In this document: in pieces, positions 1-26,293 of the stretch | Numbering within the stretch: the first letter of the stretch is position 1 | Layout: each line of letters starts with the position of its first letter | Assembly (NCBI GenBank): GCA_005408345.1 | Contig: SEMN01000162.1 | Span: 310,001-374,000 of the forward strand | Length of the DNA stretch: 64,000 nucleotides | Origin: Macquaria australasica | Lineage: Eukaryota > Chordata > Actinopteri > Centrarchiformes > Percichthyidae | Direction: 5' to 3' | Notes under the pieces: model-generated | Told to the model about the DNA's origin: nothing | The model's input: the letters and a program-made list of their open reading frames with translations, nothing else | Database searches by the model: none | Program-made: the position numbers and the translations under genes

Positions 1-3000
1 GTGCCTGCCCCCGGCCTCCGTCACGGCGGTGGCGCTGCATGCCGAGTGGAACCTGATCTCCTTCGGGACGAGTCATGGATTTGGCCTGTTTGACTACCAC
101 AGACGAAATGCTGTGCTGACCAGGTTAGATACACACACCTTTTCTTTTTCTTCATTTCTTTCCTTCTGTTCTGATTAAATTACTTGCACATAGACATTTA
201 GTACATAACACACACACACATGCTACAACAGTCAGTCACAATTTGATGATGTTAATGCAAGCTGAAAACAACGTGCATTGTATTTCTTTTAGCCAATACC
301 TGTAAAGAACAGGATAAAACAAGCCGACAGATTCACCGTATTATAATCTAAAAAGCATCACCCTGTTGCTCTTAATGCCCTCCTAGGTGTACCCTGCACC
401 CTAATGACTCCTTGGCGATGGAGGGCCCCCTGTCCAGAGTCAAGTCCTTGAAAAAGTCCTTACGACAGAGCTTCAGACGCATCCGCAAGAGCAGGGTGTC
501 GGGGAAGAAACGCACCATCAGCACACCCACCAGCAAGGTAAGTGACTGTCTCTTTTTGGTAGTAAGATACATACATACATACATACAGAACATACAGACT
601 GAATTAAGGTCTACATTTTGTGACTGTGTTATGTGCAGGTCCAGGAGGCCAATGCTGCTCTAGCAGAGCAGGAGGATGTGGCTCCGGTACAGCGAAGGAT
701 TGAACCCCGGTCAGCAGACGACTCGCTGTCCGGAGTGGTGCGATGTCTCTGCTTCGCTGACACCTTCCTACGTGACGGTGTGTTTACTTACTTGTCGAGA
801 TATGAACTATGATTATAACAGCCTTGATTCAGTATTTTTTTTAAATATAATTTACTTCTGTAGTGCTGTAATTAGGAAAGTCCCAGAATTGTTTGGGGAG
901 AAGTAAAATGTAACTGTATCAGAACAACTTAAAACAAATATGTCATTTCTACAGCACTAACTGTACATGCTGTGCTTCCGTGTCTACCAGGTACACACCA
1001 TGGCCCCACACTGTGGGCGGGCACCAACTCGGGCAGTGTGTATGCCTACGCTCTGGAGGTGCCTGGCGTGGGCTCAGGGCGCGCGTGCGAGCGTGGCGGA
1101 GCGGGCGAGAGCAGCGTGTGTGTGGAGGCAGTGTTGGGTAAAGAGATCCAGCTGATGCACAGGGCCCCCGTGGTGTCGATCTCTGTGTTGGACGGCCGGG
1201 GGAAACCGTTACCGGACCCATACGAAGCCTCCCAGGACCTCGCCATCGCTCCGGATATGACCAACGCTCACTCTGTCCTCATCGCCTCAGAGGAACAGCT
1301 AAAGGTAAAGGCTGGAGAAGACACGTGTTGGAAAATGCCTGTTTGTATTTGTCTTTCCTTTTCATTTCTAGACGGTTCAGTTCCTTTGCTTTGTTCCATT
1401 TATTTTACATCTACTGACAAATTACCACATGTTTTAAAAGACACCATTAAGTTAAGTTGAGACTGGGCTCAAGAGACCGTCAAAGACTGATGATGTTGCA
1501 GTTCTGAAGCCAGTCTTTCCGCTCTGCTCTCCCTCCAGGTGTTCTCTCTCCCCAAGGTGAGCGCTAAGACCAAGTTCAAGCTGACGGCGCACGAAGGCTG
1601 TCGGGTGAGGAAGGTGGCCCTGGTGGTCTTCAGCTCCACAGCTCAGGAAGACTACAGCGAACACACACTGGTCTGTCTGACCAACCTGGGCGACATGCAC
1701 CTCTTTAACATACCTGGCCTGCGACCACAGGTAGGGTTTTGGGGGATTGTGTGCATGCGAGTGCAAGTCTAATTCTGCATTTCTAATTTGGACACTAAGA
1801 GTTTGTGTGTGCATTTTAGGGGTATTTACGGTAATTGTGCAGCATGATTTGTAGATAACTGAACTTTCACGATGTACTGGTAATTCATTCCTATTTTGTG
1901 TGTCTGTAGGTGCGCTACGACTGCATTCGTAAAGAAGACATCAGCGGCATTGCATCCTGCGTCTTTACCAAGAATGGCCAGGGTGAGGAAAACATGCTTG
2001 AGTTTAATGAGAGTCAGGCACTGAAAGTCACAGCAAGACAGAGACTACAGATAGCAGATAGTTATAGTTTTATTTGGCAATGCTCTGAGATATCTGCTCT
2101 TAGGACTTTTACCTCCATCCCAATACAGTGGAGGAGAACGGAAATCTGTTTGCTGTTGTAAGACAGAAAAATTACACCATCCTGTCTTTCCAGAAATACG
2201 TCCACCCGGACAACCTACACACTTTATTTATTTTTTTATTTTTTTACGGTAGAAAATCGTTCCCAATGAATCACAAGTTCAAAGTCATAACTGTCTAATT
2301 GTTGCCTGTTTTTCTACACAGGGTTTTACCTGATCTCTCCCTCAGAGTACGAGAGGTTCTCCTTGTCCGCCAAGGTCCTCACTGAACCGCTCTGCTCTGT
2401 TCAGCTGGACCGACCGCTAGAGCCCACACCTGCCAGGTAACACACACACACACACACACCTAGGAAACCTAAAGGTCTTTTGTACTGACTTACTTATACA
2501 TACTGTGTCTTGATATGAGTAGCAAAATTAAACCAGGGTTAGGTGAAATGGCTAGAATCCTCTATCACAATATACACTATGTAATATTATGTAACATTAA
2601 TATATATATATATTTTTAAATTATATTTTTGGGGAAAACCATGTGATAACTTGTCAATGGATAAAATAATCAGACAGGAATGTTCGTTGTTGGCTAATCC
2701 AGCAAATGAAATACCTAACAAAAAGTACTTCATCACATTGATGCAAAAATCCTTGAGGAATACCCCACGTTGGAAACCACTAAACCTACTGTCCGTAGTG
2801 CTTTCTGTTGGGTTACCACCAGCTCGAGGCACTCGGCAGCATGTGAAACCAAAGAAATGATACTTTTACTGTTATTGCTTTATTATTACTCCATCTACTG
2901 CCAAAGCAAATGGTGTGTGCTCATGTGTCTCCTCAGCGATGGCACGACGATGCAGCCGCAGGCCAACGGAACCCACAAGAACCAGATGGGTCAGGCTGAG

Positions 3001-5594
3001 GGTAGGTCTACACACACGCACGCACACACACAAACACACACACACATTTTCTTTTTGCTCCCTCTCTCCTCCCCCTCACTTTTTCTCTCCTCTCGGTATT
3101 TCTATCCCCCTGTCTATTCTCCCCCCCTCTTCATCACTCTCCCTTCTCTCTCTGAACCTCTTAAACTCCGAGCAGGCCTTGTAGGGGTCCTCCTCCGGTC
3201 TCCATGGTAACCATTGAGTATGCCCCAGTTGCCTCTCCTGCACAGCACCTCCTTCCCTGGCAGGAAATGATGGTTGTTGTGGAGACCAGAGTAGGGGTTT
3301 GTTTATGTCCTAGTGGGCCTTTCACCTGGCACTCGGACTTTAATAACTATCCATGTAGGCAACAGGGAATGTTTTTGTTTTTTCCATTTTCAAATATTGT
3401 AAGCATTAATGTACCATTAAAAAGTTTATGTTTACAGGATAAAACACAAATGTAAAAGACTTGGCATGTGGTTAACCTTCTCCTTTTGATAGTAGATACT
3501 TGGAGGCTGACCCGTCCACATTTGATTTGCCACGAGTTGTTAGGGGAATTCATAACCAAGGATAGGTGCTGACCTCTTTTTAAAAATGTGTCATATCGTC
3601 CTTTCTCAAAGAGGAAGGGAAAGGAGGAAGGAATTTTTGCAGCATTAGAAGAGCTATATTTGAGTAATTGTAATGAAAAGACCACTTTCCTGATTTGCTT
3701 TTTCTGTCTCAGGCAACTAGAACTGCCAAAATACTTAAAGGGGAACTGCACTGATTTTACACAGTGCTACTGCATATGTGAAAAGAGTCGTATAAAGACT
3801 TTTGTGGCTCCAGAGGGAGCTGTGTGAAGTTTGATAAATTGCCTCAAGTGATGTCACTTGAGTCAGCGTCTATTGGGGCTGAAGACTACAAGTTTGAAAA
3901 TGTAAAAAATCTGAGGGTGTGCAGTTAGAAAGAAGTGAGCTTACCGGACCTCTGTAGCCCGCTCCTCATCTCTGCTTGAGGTTAGCGGCTCGAGGCTGCT
4001 TTAGCTGCTACCAGCATAACACACCCAAATCCCGACTGAACTGTCTGTGTTGGAGTTGCATTGTGGATAATGTAGGCGCTAGGTTTTAAGAAGGAAGAAG
4101 AAGGCACGGAATAAAAAAGACTATCTCTGATTCTGCTGTATCCATTTAGATTTTGGTTTTTTTTAAACTGTCCATCACGAGTCCGACATTGTTATAGCAG
4201 TGCAATGTGAAAATGGTGCCGTACCAGCATTAATTATTTTTTTTGACCAGTAGGGGGCAGTGCAACAAGCTGTAAACACATTGACATACAGTACACTGTA
4301 ATGTTGATATGTTGAGCTTGTTGGAAAACAGTTGCCTATTTACTGTACACATCTAACAACATTAGCATTAGCATTAATCTGGAGCCATGTTTGTGTCCAC
4401 CTGCCTCATTTTTAGCTCTGCTTTTAGTCTCCACCAACTCCTGAAGGAAATATCTGACTCTTTAGCTGCTAAATGCTCAACTTTGCTTATCAGCTAGTTG
4501 CTAACTTTGCTTGTCTGCAGTTTGGTGTTGAGCAGATAGTGTACAGTGGATTTCTAAGCTTTTTTTTGTTTTTGTTTTTTTTGCTGAAAACAGCTGCGGT
4601 GAGTGAACCAAAATGGTACAGTTGCAGGCCAGAAAACCAAATCAATAAGCTTGAAAGATGGTAAAAAGCTCTGTAGAGCTGAGAGAAAACCGCAGAATTA
4701 GGTGATAATTTTCTGCGGAGTTGTCACTCCGAGTTACTTCTTTCACATTACAAGTAATCATTTTAATCATTTCATTGTTAATATAAAAAAGATTTATTAG
4801 AGCAACTTTACTGTAAGTGATCAAACCTGGATTTAGAGAAACGGGCTTGATTTATGTAAGAACTAAGAGAGAAGAAACGCATAAATAAATATTAATGTTA
4901 AACCAATGTGTTTGGGCTCACAGCCTCAACAGGTGTTACAAAATGAACAAAGCATGCACTTTTAAAAAAAATACTCACAGATTTCAGCCGTCTTCATTTG
5001 TTCTCCAAGTGCTGCTGAACTCCCTGATGATGTTCATCTTTATTACATTCAAGCATGTTGAGTATAAAAGATGTGACAGATTGTTTCATTGAATCCTCTG
5101 TCTAACCAAATTGTGATCAAGCTGTGTTTTTAAACTGCTCGCCAAAATTTTATTCACTCAATCCGACATTGCTGGGAAACTTCAGAGCCAGTTAGTGTCC
5201 TCCAGCAACACGCCACTATCAGTCACCCAGATGTCGAAACATGCTTCAGCCCTCCTGACTCTGTGGGTTTCTTCCTCACAGGGCAAACAGAAGAGCCTCC
5301 GAGCGCCCTGTCCTCTCCCATCCTGGACACCCCGCTGGACTCCCCCCTCAGCTGTGCTGACCTCACCCTCGACTCCACCGGAGAAATCACTGTGGAGGAC
5401 GTCAGGGATTTCCTAACGTAGGCATACATGTTTATACGTACACACAGCTTCTTCTTAGCCTTTTGATTTCTTTAAAGACAAGAAGTAACTTGTTGTCTGT
5501 GTGTGTGCTGCGCAGCACTGTGGACGAGGCAGAGAATAACCTAAAGAACATTAAAGAGGAGGAGGGACGCTCGACTGGCATCCTCATTAACTGA
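1..5594 (+). CDS. llgl1: Lethal giant larvae homologue 1 (C-terminal part, 10 exons)
   Basis: Lgl proteins are cortical scaffolds of WD40 beta-propellers. They antagonise aPKC/Par6 in apico-basal polarity and bind myosin II and syntaxin machinery. Exons: 1-123, 387-537, 639-777, 991-1304, 1539-1730, 1910-1982, 2322-2436, 2937-3001, 5282-5417, 5516-5594. They join in phase to about 462 residues plus a stop at 5592-5594; the N-terminal half lies left of the window. The second exon carries the basic, serine-rich aPKC target segment (VKSLKKSLRQSFRRIRKS). Further on are the family signatures KEIQLMHRAPVV, PKVSAK, LTNLGD, SGIASCVFTK and GFYLISPSEYERFSLS. The C-terminal tail, rich in P, S and T, ends TVEDVRDFL...GILIN, which matches LLGL1 rather than LLGL2. 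Tail-to-tail placement with flii agrees with the human locus. All junctions are GT-AG. The position 1 boundary is the window edge, so the first exon may be longer. Confidence 0.93.
3740..4130. repeat. Dispersed repeat, inverted relative at 9840-10060
   Basis: The stretch around 3905-4015 (from GTTAGAAAGAAGTGAGCTTA through GTAGCCCGCTCCTCATC to the CTCGAGGCT motif) matches the reverse complement of about 9845-9945 with scattered substitutions and one small indel. Two copies in one window support a dispersed mobile element of unknown family. It sits in an llgl1 intron. Confidence 0.65.
4330..4830. mobile_element. Partial copy of a teleost MITE (family B here)
   Basis: It shares the diagnostic run around CTTTAGCTGCTAAATGCTC and CAGCTAGTTGCTAAC with copies near 36470 and 55610/56180, and the same later motifs (GAAAACAGCTGC, GAGCTGAGAG, GGTGATAATT, TTCACATTAC, ATTGTTAAT). 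No ORF. The full-length terminal repeats can be seen only in the 55.4-kb copy. Confidence 0.65.
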
Positions 5595-5741
5595 ACAGGT
5601 GAGAAACGCACACACAAACACAGATGAGGTATTTGTTACCATAATGCATATTTCTCCCCGAAGTCACACAAAACACACCAGTGTGAGCAGATGCATGAGC
5701 TCACACTTAGCTTAGAGACAACACTGGGTGTATGAGAACGG

Positions 5742-5743
<2 letters not shown>

Positions 5744-5782
<39 letters not shown>
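5744..5782. repeat. (AC)n microsatellite
   Basis: About 19 uninterrupted AC units followed by a short (AG)n run, 150 bp downstream of the llgl1 stop codon, inside the inferred 3' UTR intron. Confidence 0.95.
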
Positions 5783-5785
<3 letters not shown>

Positions 5786-8700
5786 AGAGACAGGCACCTG
5801 TTTCTAATGGAGCTGGTCCAGAGTGTGCAAACTTCAAAGAGCTGTTCTGTCTGAGCGCTGCATTCCAATAACAAGCCCTCCACTCTGTTTTCCCTTCACT
5901 CGGCATCTTTGAAAAGCCAGCGGCGCAGAAATCTTTTCCATTGAGGTCGATTAAACAGACTTGTGTGCCTTTTCAGTGTTTCATAGCTCTGGGTATTTTT
6001 TTCCACTTTGTACTGTACTTGGAGAGGGCCCAGGGTTAATTTGTGTAGTCCCTGTATTCATTGTACCAGTTTGCCCAGATTAAATTCCTCACAGTTACGT
6101 CCTCTTTTATTCTATGTCTTTTGTTTTTTACTAGATGTAACTGACCCTGCTGTAGAACAGGCAACTTTATCCACTGAAATCCAAAAATGGAGCAGTCTTA
6201 ACCTTTACTATGAGACTTCATACAGATCACAGCTTTTATACAGAGGTTACCAGCACATGTACCCTCTCATAGGTTTCCTCCAAAGTAGTGTTCTTTTTTT
6301 ATAAAAGATATTGGGAGAAAAAGAGATGCGAGATGACCATCACAGCTGGAACTTGGTTGTGTAATGACAAAAACCAAGAAAATATCAATCATTAAATTTA
6401 CTGAAAGAGGAGAGCATTACTTGGTATAAAGTAATGAGTTTGTGGTGGTTACCTACTCTGCACTAATTGCACAGTTGCATTACTCTCTGCACTCACAGGA
6501 GTCATAAATCAGGAGGTAATGATCGCTGATGTCTTCTTCCTCTGTTTGTCAACAAGACTCTCCTTCATTTTTGAAAACTCTCTGCTACCCTCTGCTGGTG
6601 CCATCTGAAAATACAGATAATACTCTTTTAACTGCACATTCTGTACTGAATCTACTTTATTTTCTGTTTGTAAGATATTCTATTGCATGTATGATAATAC
6701 ATGCAAGTAATTTCTATTTTGTTATATATGTTAATTGGGGCATTTCATTATCGATTCATCTGTCAGTCATCTTTTGATTGATCAGTTTTCTTTTCATCTA
6801 TAAAATCATCTTCAGATTGATTATTTTGTCAGACTAATAGTCCAAAACTCAAAGAAATTGAATTTACTGTTATATAAAAGTAGAACAGCAGCAGATCCTC
6901 ACATTTATGAAGATGAAGCCTGCAAATGTGAAGCATTTTGTTTGATAAATTACTCCAAAAAGTTGTTGACAATTAATCTTATGACGACTAGTGTCAGCAA
7001 TAAGGTATATTGCACCTGATTTACTATATGCCAGTAGATGATAATGGTATAGTTTGTTAAATCTAGTTTTAAACTCAAACAATTATGTAACTGAATGTAA
7101 CACTGCCTACAGTGTTTAGTCCTCACATGAACATAAGAGCAGCAATAGATTTTAGCATAGACAAGATGGTGGTATACGGCTACTAATGTGTCAAATTTAG
7201 GTCAAAAGTTTCAAGAATTACACCATTTTAAAGTAGATCTATATCTACCTACTGTCGGTTAACATGCTGCACTATCGTGTTAGTATAAAGCCACAGACTG
7301 ATCAGTCTGATGGGGACAGTTTGCAGATTTTAGTTTTATTGTAATAAAATGTGTATAATGTAAAAGTGGTGATGTCCTTTGCTCATACTGTCTTCTGATT
7401 GTTGTTGAAGTATTACAGGGAGGGGCTCCAGTGGTCTGCATGGACCGGATTTCAGTGCTGGACCACAAACATCTCCCATCAGCCCACTGTGGAGCCCCCA
7501 GCCAGCACTCTGCACTCTCCTGTTAGCGTGGCACAAACCGGGAGGAAATGGACAAAGAATACAGCATTAAAGACTCTTGTTGTGGTTCCTCCCTCTGGAA
7601 GAACTAAATCGTCTTCTTCTATAACCACTTTGGAAACATGACATTGCCTCCCACATGGAGACACAGGATGGACTTGGAGCCGATGATTTTTGATTTCAAG
7701 AACTGAAAACTGGAATTTCCGTCGTCCATCTCATCGCTCTGTGCGATCATTCCTCCTTGGGCCTTCCCCTGGTGACTTGATGGTTCTCCAGGTGTAATGA
7801 ACTGTGGCTCAGCCTTCGAGGAAAGGGCTGTAACATTCTGCATAGGAGACTTACCGGTGATGTTTCTGTGTTTTTATTTTTCTATCCACAGTCTTGTGGT
7901 GTGCTGGGATCGGTCTGAGGTTTCCCCACAGTTGGAACTGGAACTGGTGCTCAGCCGCCAAATGTGCTTGTTGATTCCTCGTGCATATTAGTGGATGTGT
8001 CGGATTGTTTTGCACGCTCCTTAACACCACCACAGCCCTGTGAATGACCTGTGTTTATGAACTGAGGACATCCAGCAGAGACTGAAAGGGAACATAGCAT
8101 TCAACAGAATAAGACTAGCAAATGAAGTATTTTGAATATTTGAGTGTTGAAAGCTGTAACATTTGTATTCTTCCCCTCTTAGGTGCCGTTAAGGGCAGTT
8201 GAATTGCCTCACCCAGTCCTGTGTGGGTCCAGGTGGTGCATAAATCAACTGTTTACAAATCAGTGAGCCAATATGTTATTTACACACAAGCACATCACCA
8301 CTGAGGTTTAAGAAGCTCTCTGTCTAATCTCTTGGGGTGGAAGAAAACAAAAACTGAGATGGGATAATGAAGGTGGTTTGTACTGCAAAGATTGATGCTT
8401 TATTAAATATGTTTTGTATGGCTTTTGGAGAAAGTAAAGATTTTAATGACGAATAGAATGGGGGAGGAAAGAATTCACACCGATTTCAAAGGGAATCAGC
8501 TGGTGAAGAGGGAAGCGAAGGCGGTACTGTGTATTTAGGACTAGAGCAGATTTAGGTGAAATAATATTTTTGACCCTTTTGGAAAAACCTTTATTGCTAA
8601 ATGCATTTATCTCTTCTGTTTTTTTTTTATCAGGCAAAATCAGTGAAATTGGGCCATGTGTCACATGAGGAGGGAGTGATGTCACAGGAGTATGATATGG

Positions 8701-8946
8701 AGGTATAATGGTACGACACATCTGCAGTGAATTCTTCAATCAGCCTCATATTCAGTGACGTCAGTGAAACATCTGGCTGCTTCTCCAGGTTTGAAGCGCT
8801 CTAATATCCGATCCATGTGACATCACTGGCCTCTCATGTCTACGAATCTTTTGGCACCGCGTGATATGAAGGTGACACCAACAGTATTGTTGTGCAGTTG
8901 ACGGCCTGTTTGAAGAGCTCAGAGTTCATTGTGATCGGCGTTTGAG

Positions 8947-8952
8947 AATAAA
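8947..8952 (+). terminator. Candidate proximal poly(A) signal of llgl1
   Basis: AATAAA followed at once by a T/GT-rich stretch (gtttgttttt). It could serve as an earlier polyadenylation site than the one at 9762. Confidence 0.4.
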
Positions 8953-9761
8953 GTTTGTTTTTAATCCTCATTTTCTGCTCTAGTCTGGTAAAAACAAATC
9001 AGGATAAATGAAAGAAAAATGTTCTCAAAAATAAAGAGAAGGGTACGAAAGTAAAGGACGTGGTAAAATGAAGAGTGTTCAGTTGTTAAATCCTCCCTCC
9101 TCTGTTAATGTTACATCATTTCATGCAGAAATCTTTTTGACGGGACTCAGGGAAGTGTGGCAAGGGAAGCAAAGTCAGTCTGAATGCTAAGTGTAATGTA
9201 CTGTGTACTGTGATGCACCCAGGAGATTTCTTTTTCTTCGGGTTTCTGTGATTCGGTGCATTCTGGGTTATATTGGCTAAATGCAGAGCTTTGATCACCA
9301 GTATTTTTAACCCTTTTCAAAAAGGTTTTACTGTGTAAAAAGAAAAATATATACAGTATCTATACCTAGGTTTACAGAAGACAGGTTTATAACGGCAAGC
9401 CGATGATAAAGTGTTAGAACTTTCTAGAATCTGTCGTAGCCTAAAAACCTCTAAGTATTCAAGCTTTTTGATCACATAAAAAGTAAAAAAGGGACCTCAC
9501 TATTAACTAATGTAGCTCACCAGGTAGGAATCATGGAATCATGTTAATGCTTTTTTACTTTTTAGCTTTTTTTTTGTTTGTTTGTGTTTTGGTTCTCTGG
9601 TTGACACACAGATAACTAACACTTTGATGCCACAGCTGGCACGATTTACATTTTTAATTCCACAGTTAAGATGAATTTGTTTCTGCTTTGTCATTCAGTT
9701 TTGTGTGTAGGATTTTAATCGGGTCATTTAGCATTTTGGCTGATGAAGAATTGTGAATGTT

Positions 9762-9767
9762 AATAAA
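9762..9767 (+). terminator. Candidate distal poly(A) signal of llgl1
   Basis: AATAAA followed within about 25 bp by a GT-rich downstream element (gtgtctgctgtggttt). This is the last good + strand signal before the repeat-rich llgl1/flii spacer, so it is the likeliest transcript end. Confidence 0.5.
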
Positions 9768-9785
9768 GTTATTTACTCTCTCTAT

Positions 9786-11130
9786 GGGACGTGTCTGCTG
9801 TGGTTTGCAAATCAAGTCCGGTTGGAAATGCAGATGTGTTACGGTAGCAGCGGCTAATGTAGCCTCGAGCAGAGGAAGAAGAAGATGAAGATGAGGAGCG
9901 GGCTACAAAGGTCTGGTAAGCTCACTTCTTTCTAACTCCACACTGCCAGATTGTTTTACTTTTCAAATGTGTATACTATTCTTCAGCCCAAGCGGATAAG
10001 ACAAAAGTGACAAGAGGCCATATACAACTTTTTCACATTAGTTAAGTCTTCAACAAGACATGTAAAAACACTTAGTTTCCAGTCTTTATACTAAGCTTAG
10101 TATAAAGACTGGAAACTTAGTATAAAGCCTGGTAAAAACAACTCTGTTCACCAGCACCTCTGAAGCTCACAAATTAACAAGTTATATTTCGTTTGTTTTA
10201 ATGTTTAATGTATATATTCCCCATATATACTGGCAAAAATGTTACATCTAAAAAAAAAAAAATACATCTTTCTATAGATAAAGATGTGTTAATAGTACAA
10301 TACAATACCAGATCGATATTTCTAATGTAGAATTTTAATGTTTGATATATTTAGTGTATAAAAAAATCTGTACACAAGATTTTTTTGATTTTTAAAAAAA
10401 AAATTCTTTATTAAATTCTGAGCTGGGCATAAATGTACTCCTGCAGTTAATGAAATACATTTTTATAATCTATTTAGGCTCCTTCGACATGAACTGCGCC
10501 TCCCTTGGAAAGTGGACGAGATCAGGCGGCAGCAGGGGGCGGTGACGAACGGCAGCAGTCAAGTGAGACAGTTTTATTTTCCTTTTTAACTTTATTGACC
10601 ATAAATGGCCTTTGCGACTCAAAAAAACAAACAAAAAAGGATTTGGTACCTACACCGGGGCAGTTGCCAGGCAACCAGCAGAGACTGCAGGAAGTCGCTG
10701 GTCCCACCCAAGAAGTAGTCCGGTCGTTTTTACATTTTCGGTTTTGTACGGATTAAACAAATGAGATATAAGGTGTGAATAGGCATCACTCTAAATATTT
10801 ATCGACCCACCATAATTAAAAATAAGACTTTTTAAGACCTTGCATTTTGAATCTCTAGGACTTTAAAGATCTGCAGGAACCCTGCTGCCAGCATAGGTGT
10901 TTTTAATTATTTTGGCTGCTTATATCTTGTCCCAGCAGCATTTGCTTTGCGCTTCATACTTGATTGACATCTCAATAACTCCCCAGTTTCGTACTCCTTT
11001 GATTCGTTTTAGTATATTCGGTTTGATGATTACAGCACACTTCCAGCATAGCTTCACCCAAAACACCTGTGTGCGTGTGCAGGGCCTTTAAATGTAAAAT
11101 GACAAAGGCGGCCAGATGACAAAATACGTG
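9786..11130. other. llgl1/flii intergenic spacer, repeat-derived
   Basis: This is the spacer between the convergent genes. It holds the inverted relative of the 3.9-kb repeat (9840-10060), a fragment of the abundant fish MITE (10070-10200, with a palindrome at its centre), AT-rich low-complexity sequence (10200-10480), and another fragment of that MITE near 10710-10775. No gene is visible. Confidence 0.6.
10074..10117. repeat. Perfect 44-bp palindrome
   Basis: The left arm 10074-10095 (agtttccagtctttatactaag) is the exact reverse complement of the right arm 10096-10117, with no spacer. The arm contains the 'ccagtcttt...ctaag' segment of the MITE seen at 39.3, 43.6 and 59.9 kb, so it looks like an inverted duplication inside a truncated copy. 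Confidence 0.9.
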
Positions 11131-11139
11131 ACGTGAGAT

Positions 11140-11145
11140 TTTATT
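11140..11145 (-). terminator. Candidate poly(A) signal of flii
   Basis: TTTATT on the + strand reads AATAAA on the flii strand, about 1.68 kb past its stop. Another lies at 11511-11516. Either would give a long 3' UTR. The sequence alone does not decide between them, and 11150-12820 holds no other gene that I see. Confidence 0.3.
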
Positions 11146-12821
11146 TTTATATAAAATACATAAATAAAGCATCTGCAGGTGGCATCAGGAGCATGTGCAC
11201 ATATTCATATACACACATACATATGCGTGTAGAACTCAAACACACTACTAGGCATACAACTCACCCCACAAAATATAGTATAAAGAAACAAAATGATAGT
11301 AGTTGAAGCCATTTGAGAATACATAGATATCTTGCTTGGACCAATGCCTGCATACTACACAGGCCACATGATCACAAGAAGCACTGCAGCAGTTCTGTAC
11401 TTGCTGACCCTGGAGGCACTGATCTAGAACTGGTAAACTGATCATAACTCATTTGTTAACCATACAAACAAACTACTGATTTGAGATCAGTGGAACCAAA
11501 GGTCACTATATTTATTAAGATATGTCTCTCATATGGTGCAAAAGATCTCTCATTAGAATAGGCAAATTAAAAAAAAAAAACGGTTTTGTTCCAAAATGAG
11601 AAACATATTTGAAAAAGAAAGCAACACTTTAAAATCAATCTGACTAAAATGTCTTTTTAAACCTGTAGAATTTTAAACATCATGCATTTACTTTTTCAAA
11701 AATGATAACATTAAATTTGGAAAGAAACTCTTCTTATTCTTAGAAAATAAACATTGGGACAAGTTGAATGCAGCCTGTAACGTAGAAGAATATACTGTTA
11801 TTTAGTTTCAGTATATCCTGGGCTCTACTGATTGCACATTTAAACATCTGTCCTTAAACAAAGAACAAGGCACTGTCTCAGTCGATAACTTGCACCCTGA
11901 CCTCTGATCAAGATTTCTTTGGCCAGATAAATGTAACTGTTTAAAATTACTGTCCAAAGCATCTTTACATGAAAATCACTGTTTCATTGAAAAAGGTTTC
12001 ACTTTGTACTCCGATCAGTGCACAAGTTAGAGGTGAGAACAGTGACCAAACAGACTGTGGGAAAGGGGCAGTGCCCATTTCCATGAAGGCGCATGGGGCA
12101 AACACACAAACATACCATGTATAGTCCGCACAAAACAAAAAAATATGTCCAAACCAACATTCCTCAGAAAAACATTTATAGTGCTGTTTTCCATTCAGCC
12201 CCTCAATGATGAAAAAACAATACAAACTGTAAAATCAAACTTATCTGCCTTAAACTGCTTCAAATGAGCTGCGCAAAATGGCACTAAACATGGAGGAGTT
12301 ACTCCTGTAGCAATGAGCACTTAACCCTCCTCCACTGAAAAACTACTGACCATGCAGCACAAGCCACGTGAAAGCAGCAAAACAGGTCGATATGTAAGGG
12401 GATTCTACTCCCTTTGGGTTTTTATAAAGCATCTGTACCCCTTAGACCAATGAAATGTCAATACATAATTCTCTTCTTTCATTTGACAACAGCATTCAGA
12501 CTTGCAGCTAAAAAAGCTTGTAGAAAAAAAGTGATAGTTGCCAACAGCTTCTTGACCGGAAGAACTTTCACTGATTGTTGTGCTAAACTTAAATCTGTTC
12601 AGATTTTATATGTTTTGTAGGCAGACTGACAGTAAGCTGCTGGTCAAGAGGCTGTTGAACAGCAGTGCTGAGCAAGATGGAGGGAAGGAATCAGAGCTCA
12701 GGTAAAGCTGGGTTAGGGCATAGACATCATCTTCATCTTACTGGTAGAAAATTGCATGGCAGCGAATAATCATGTATTTGTGAGCGTTTCTGTGCATGTG
12801 TGTGACTCAGAGATTAATTGT

Positions 12822-26293
<13,472 letters not shown>

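Larger units (their letters stand above)
3002..5281 (+). other. Large llgl1 intron filled with repeat remnants
   Basis: This 2.28-kb intron separates exons 2937-3001 and 5282-5417. It begins with a CA-rich then CT-rich tract (3010-3180). It then holds a repeat at about 3740-4130, whose inverted relative lies at 9840-10060, and a partial MITE copy at about 4330-4830. No coding exon is visible between 3002 and 5281. Confidence 0.7.
5595..9785 (+). other. llgl1: Inferred llgl1 3' UTR region, probably with a 3' UTR intron
   Basis: Four bases after the llgl1 stop comes a good splice donor (ACAG/GTGAGAA, 5599), so the 3' UTR is probably spliced. Two acceptors are plausible: a strong pyrimidine-tract acceptor ending at 6134, and TATTACAG at 7411-7418, which opens a more GC-rich, exon-like stretch. 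From about 7419 to 9785 I see no coding potential but uninterrupted UTR-like sequence with two AATAAA signals. The region also holds an (AC)n microsatellite at 5744-5782. The exact exon structure is inference; RNA reads would settle it. Confidence 0.5.

Noticed and set aside
972..1460. 162-codon open frame as a separate protein
   Set aside because: It is llgl1 exon 991-1304 read through into the next intron.
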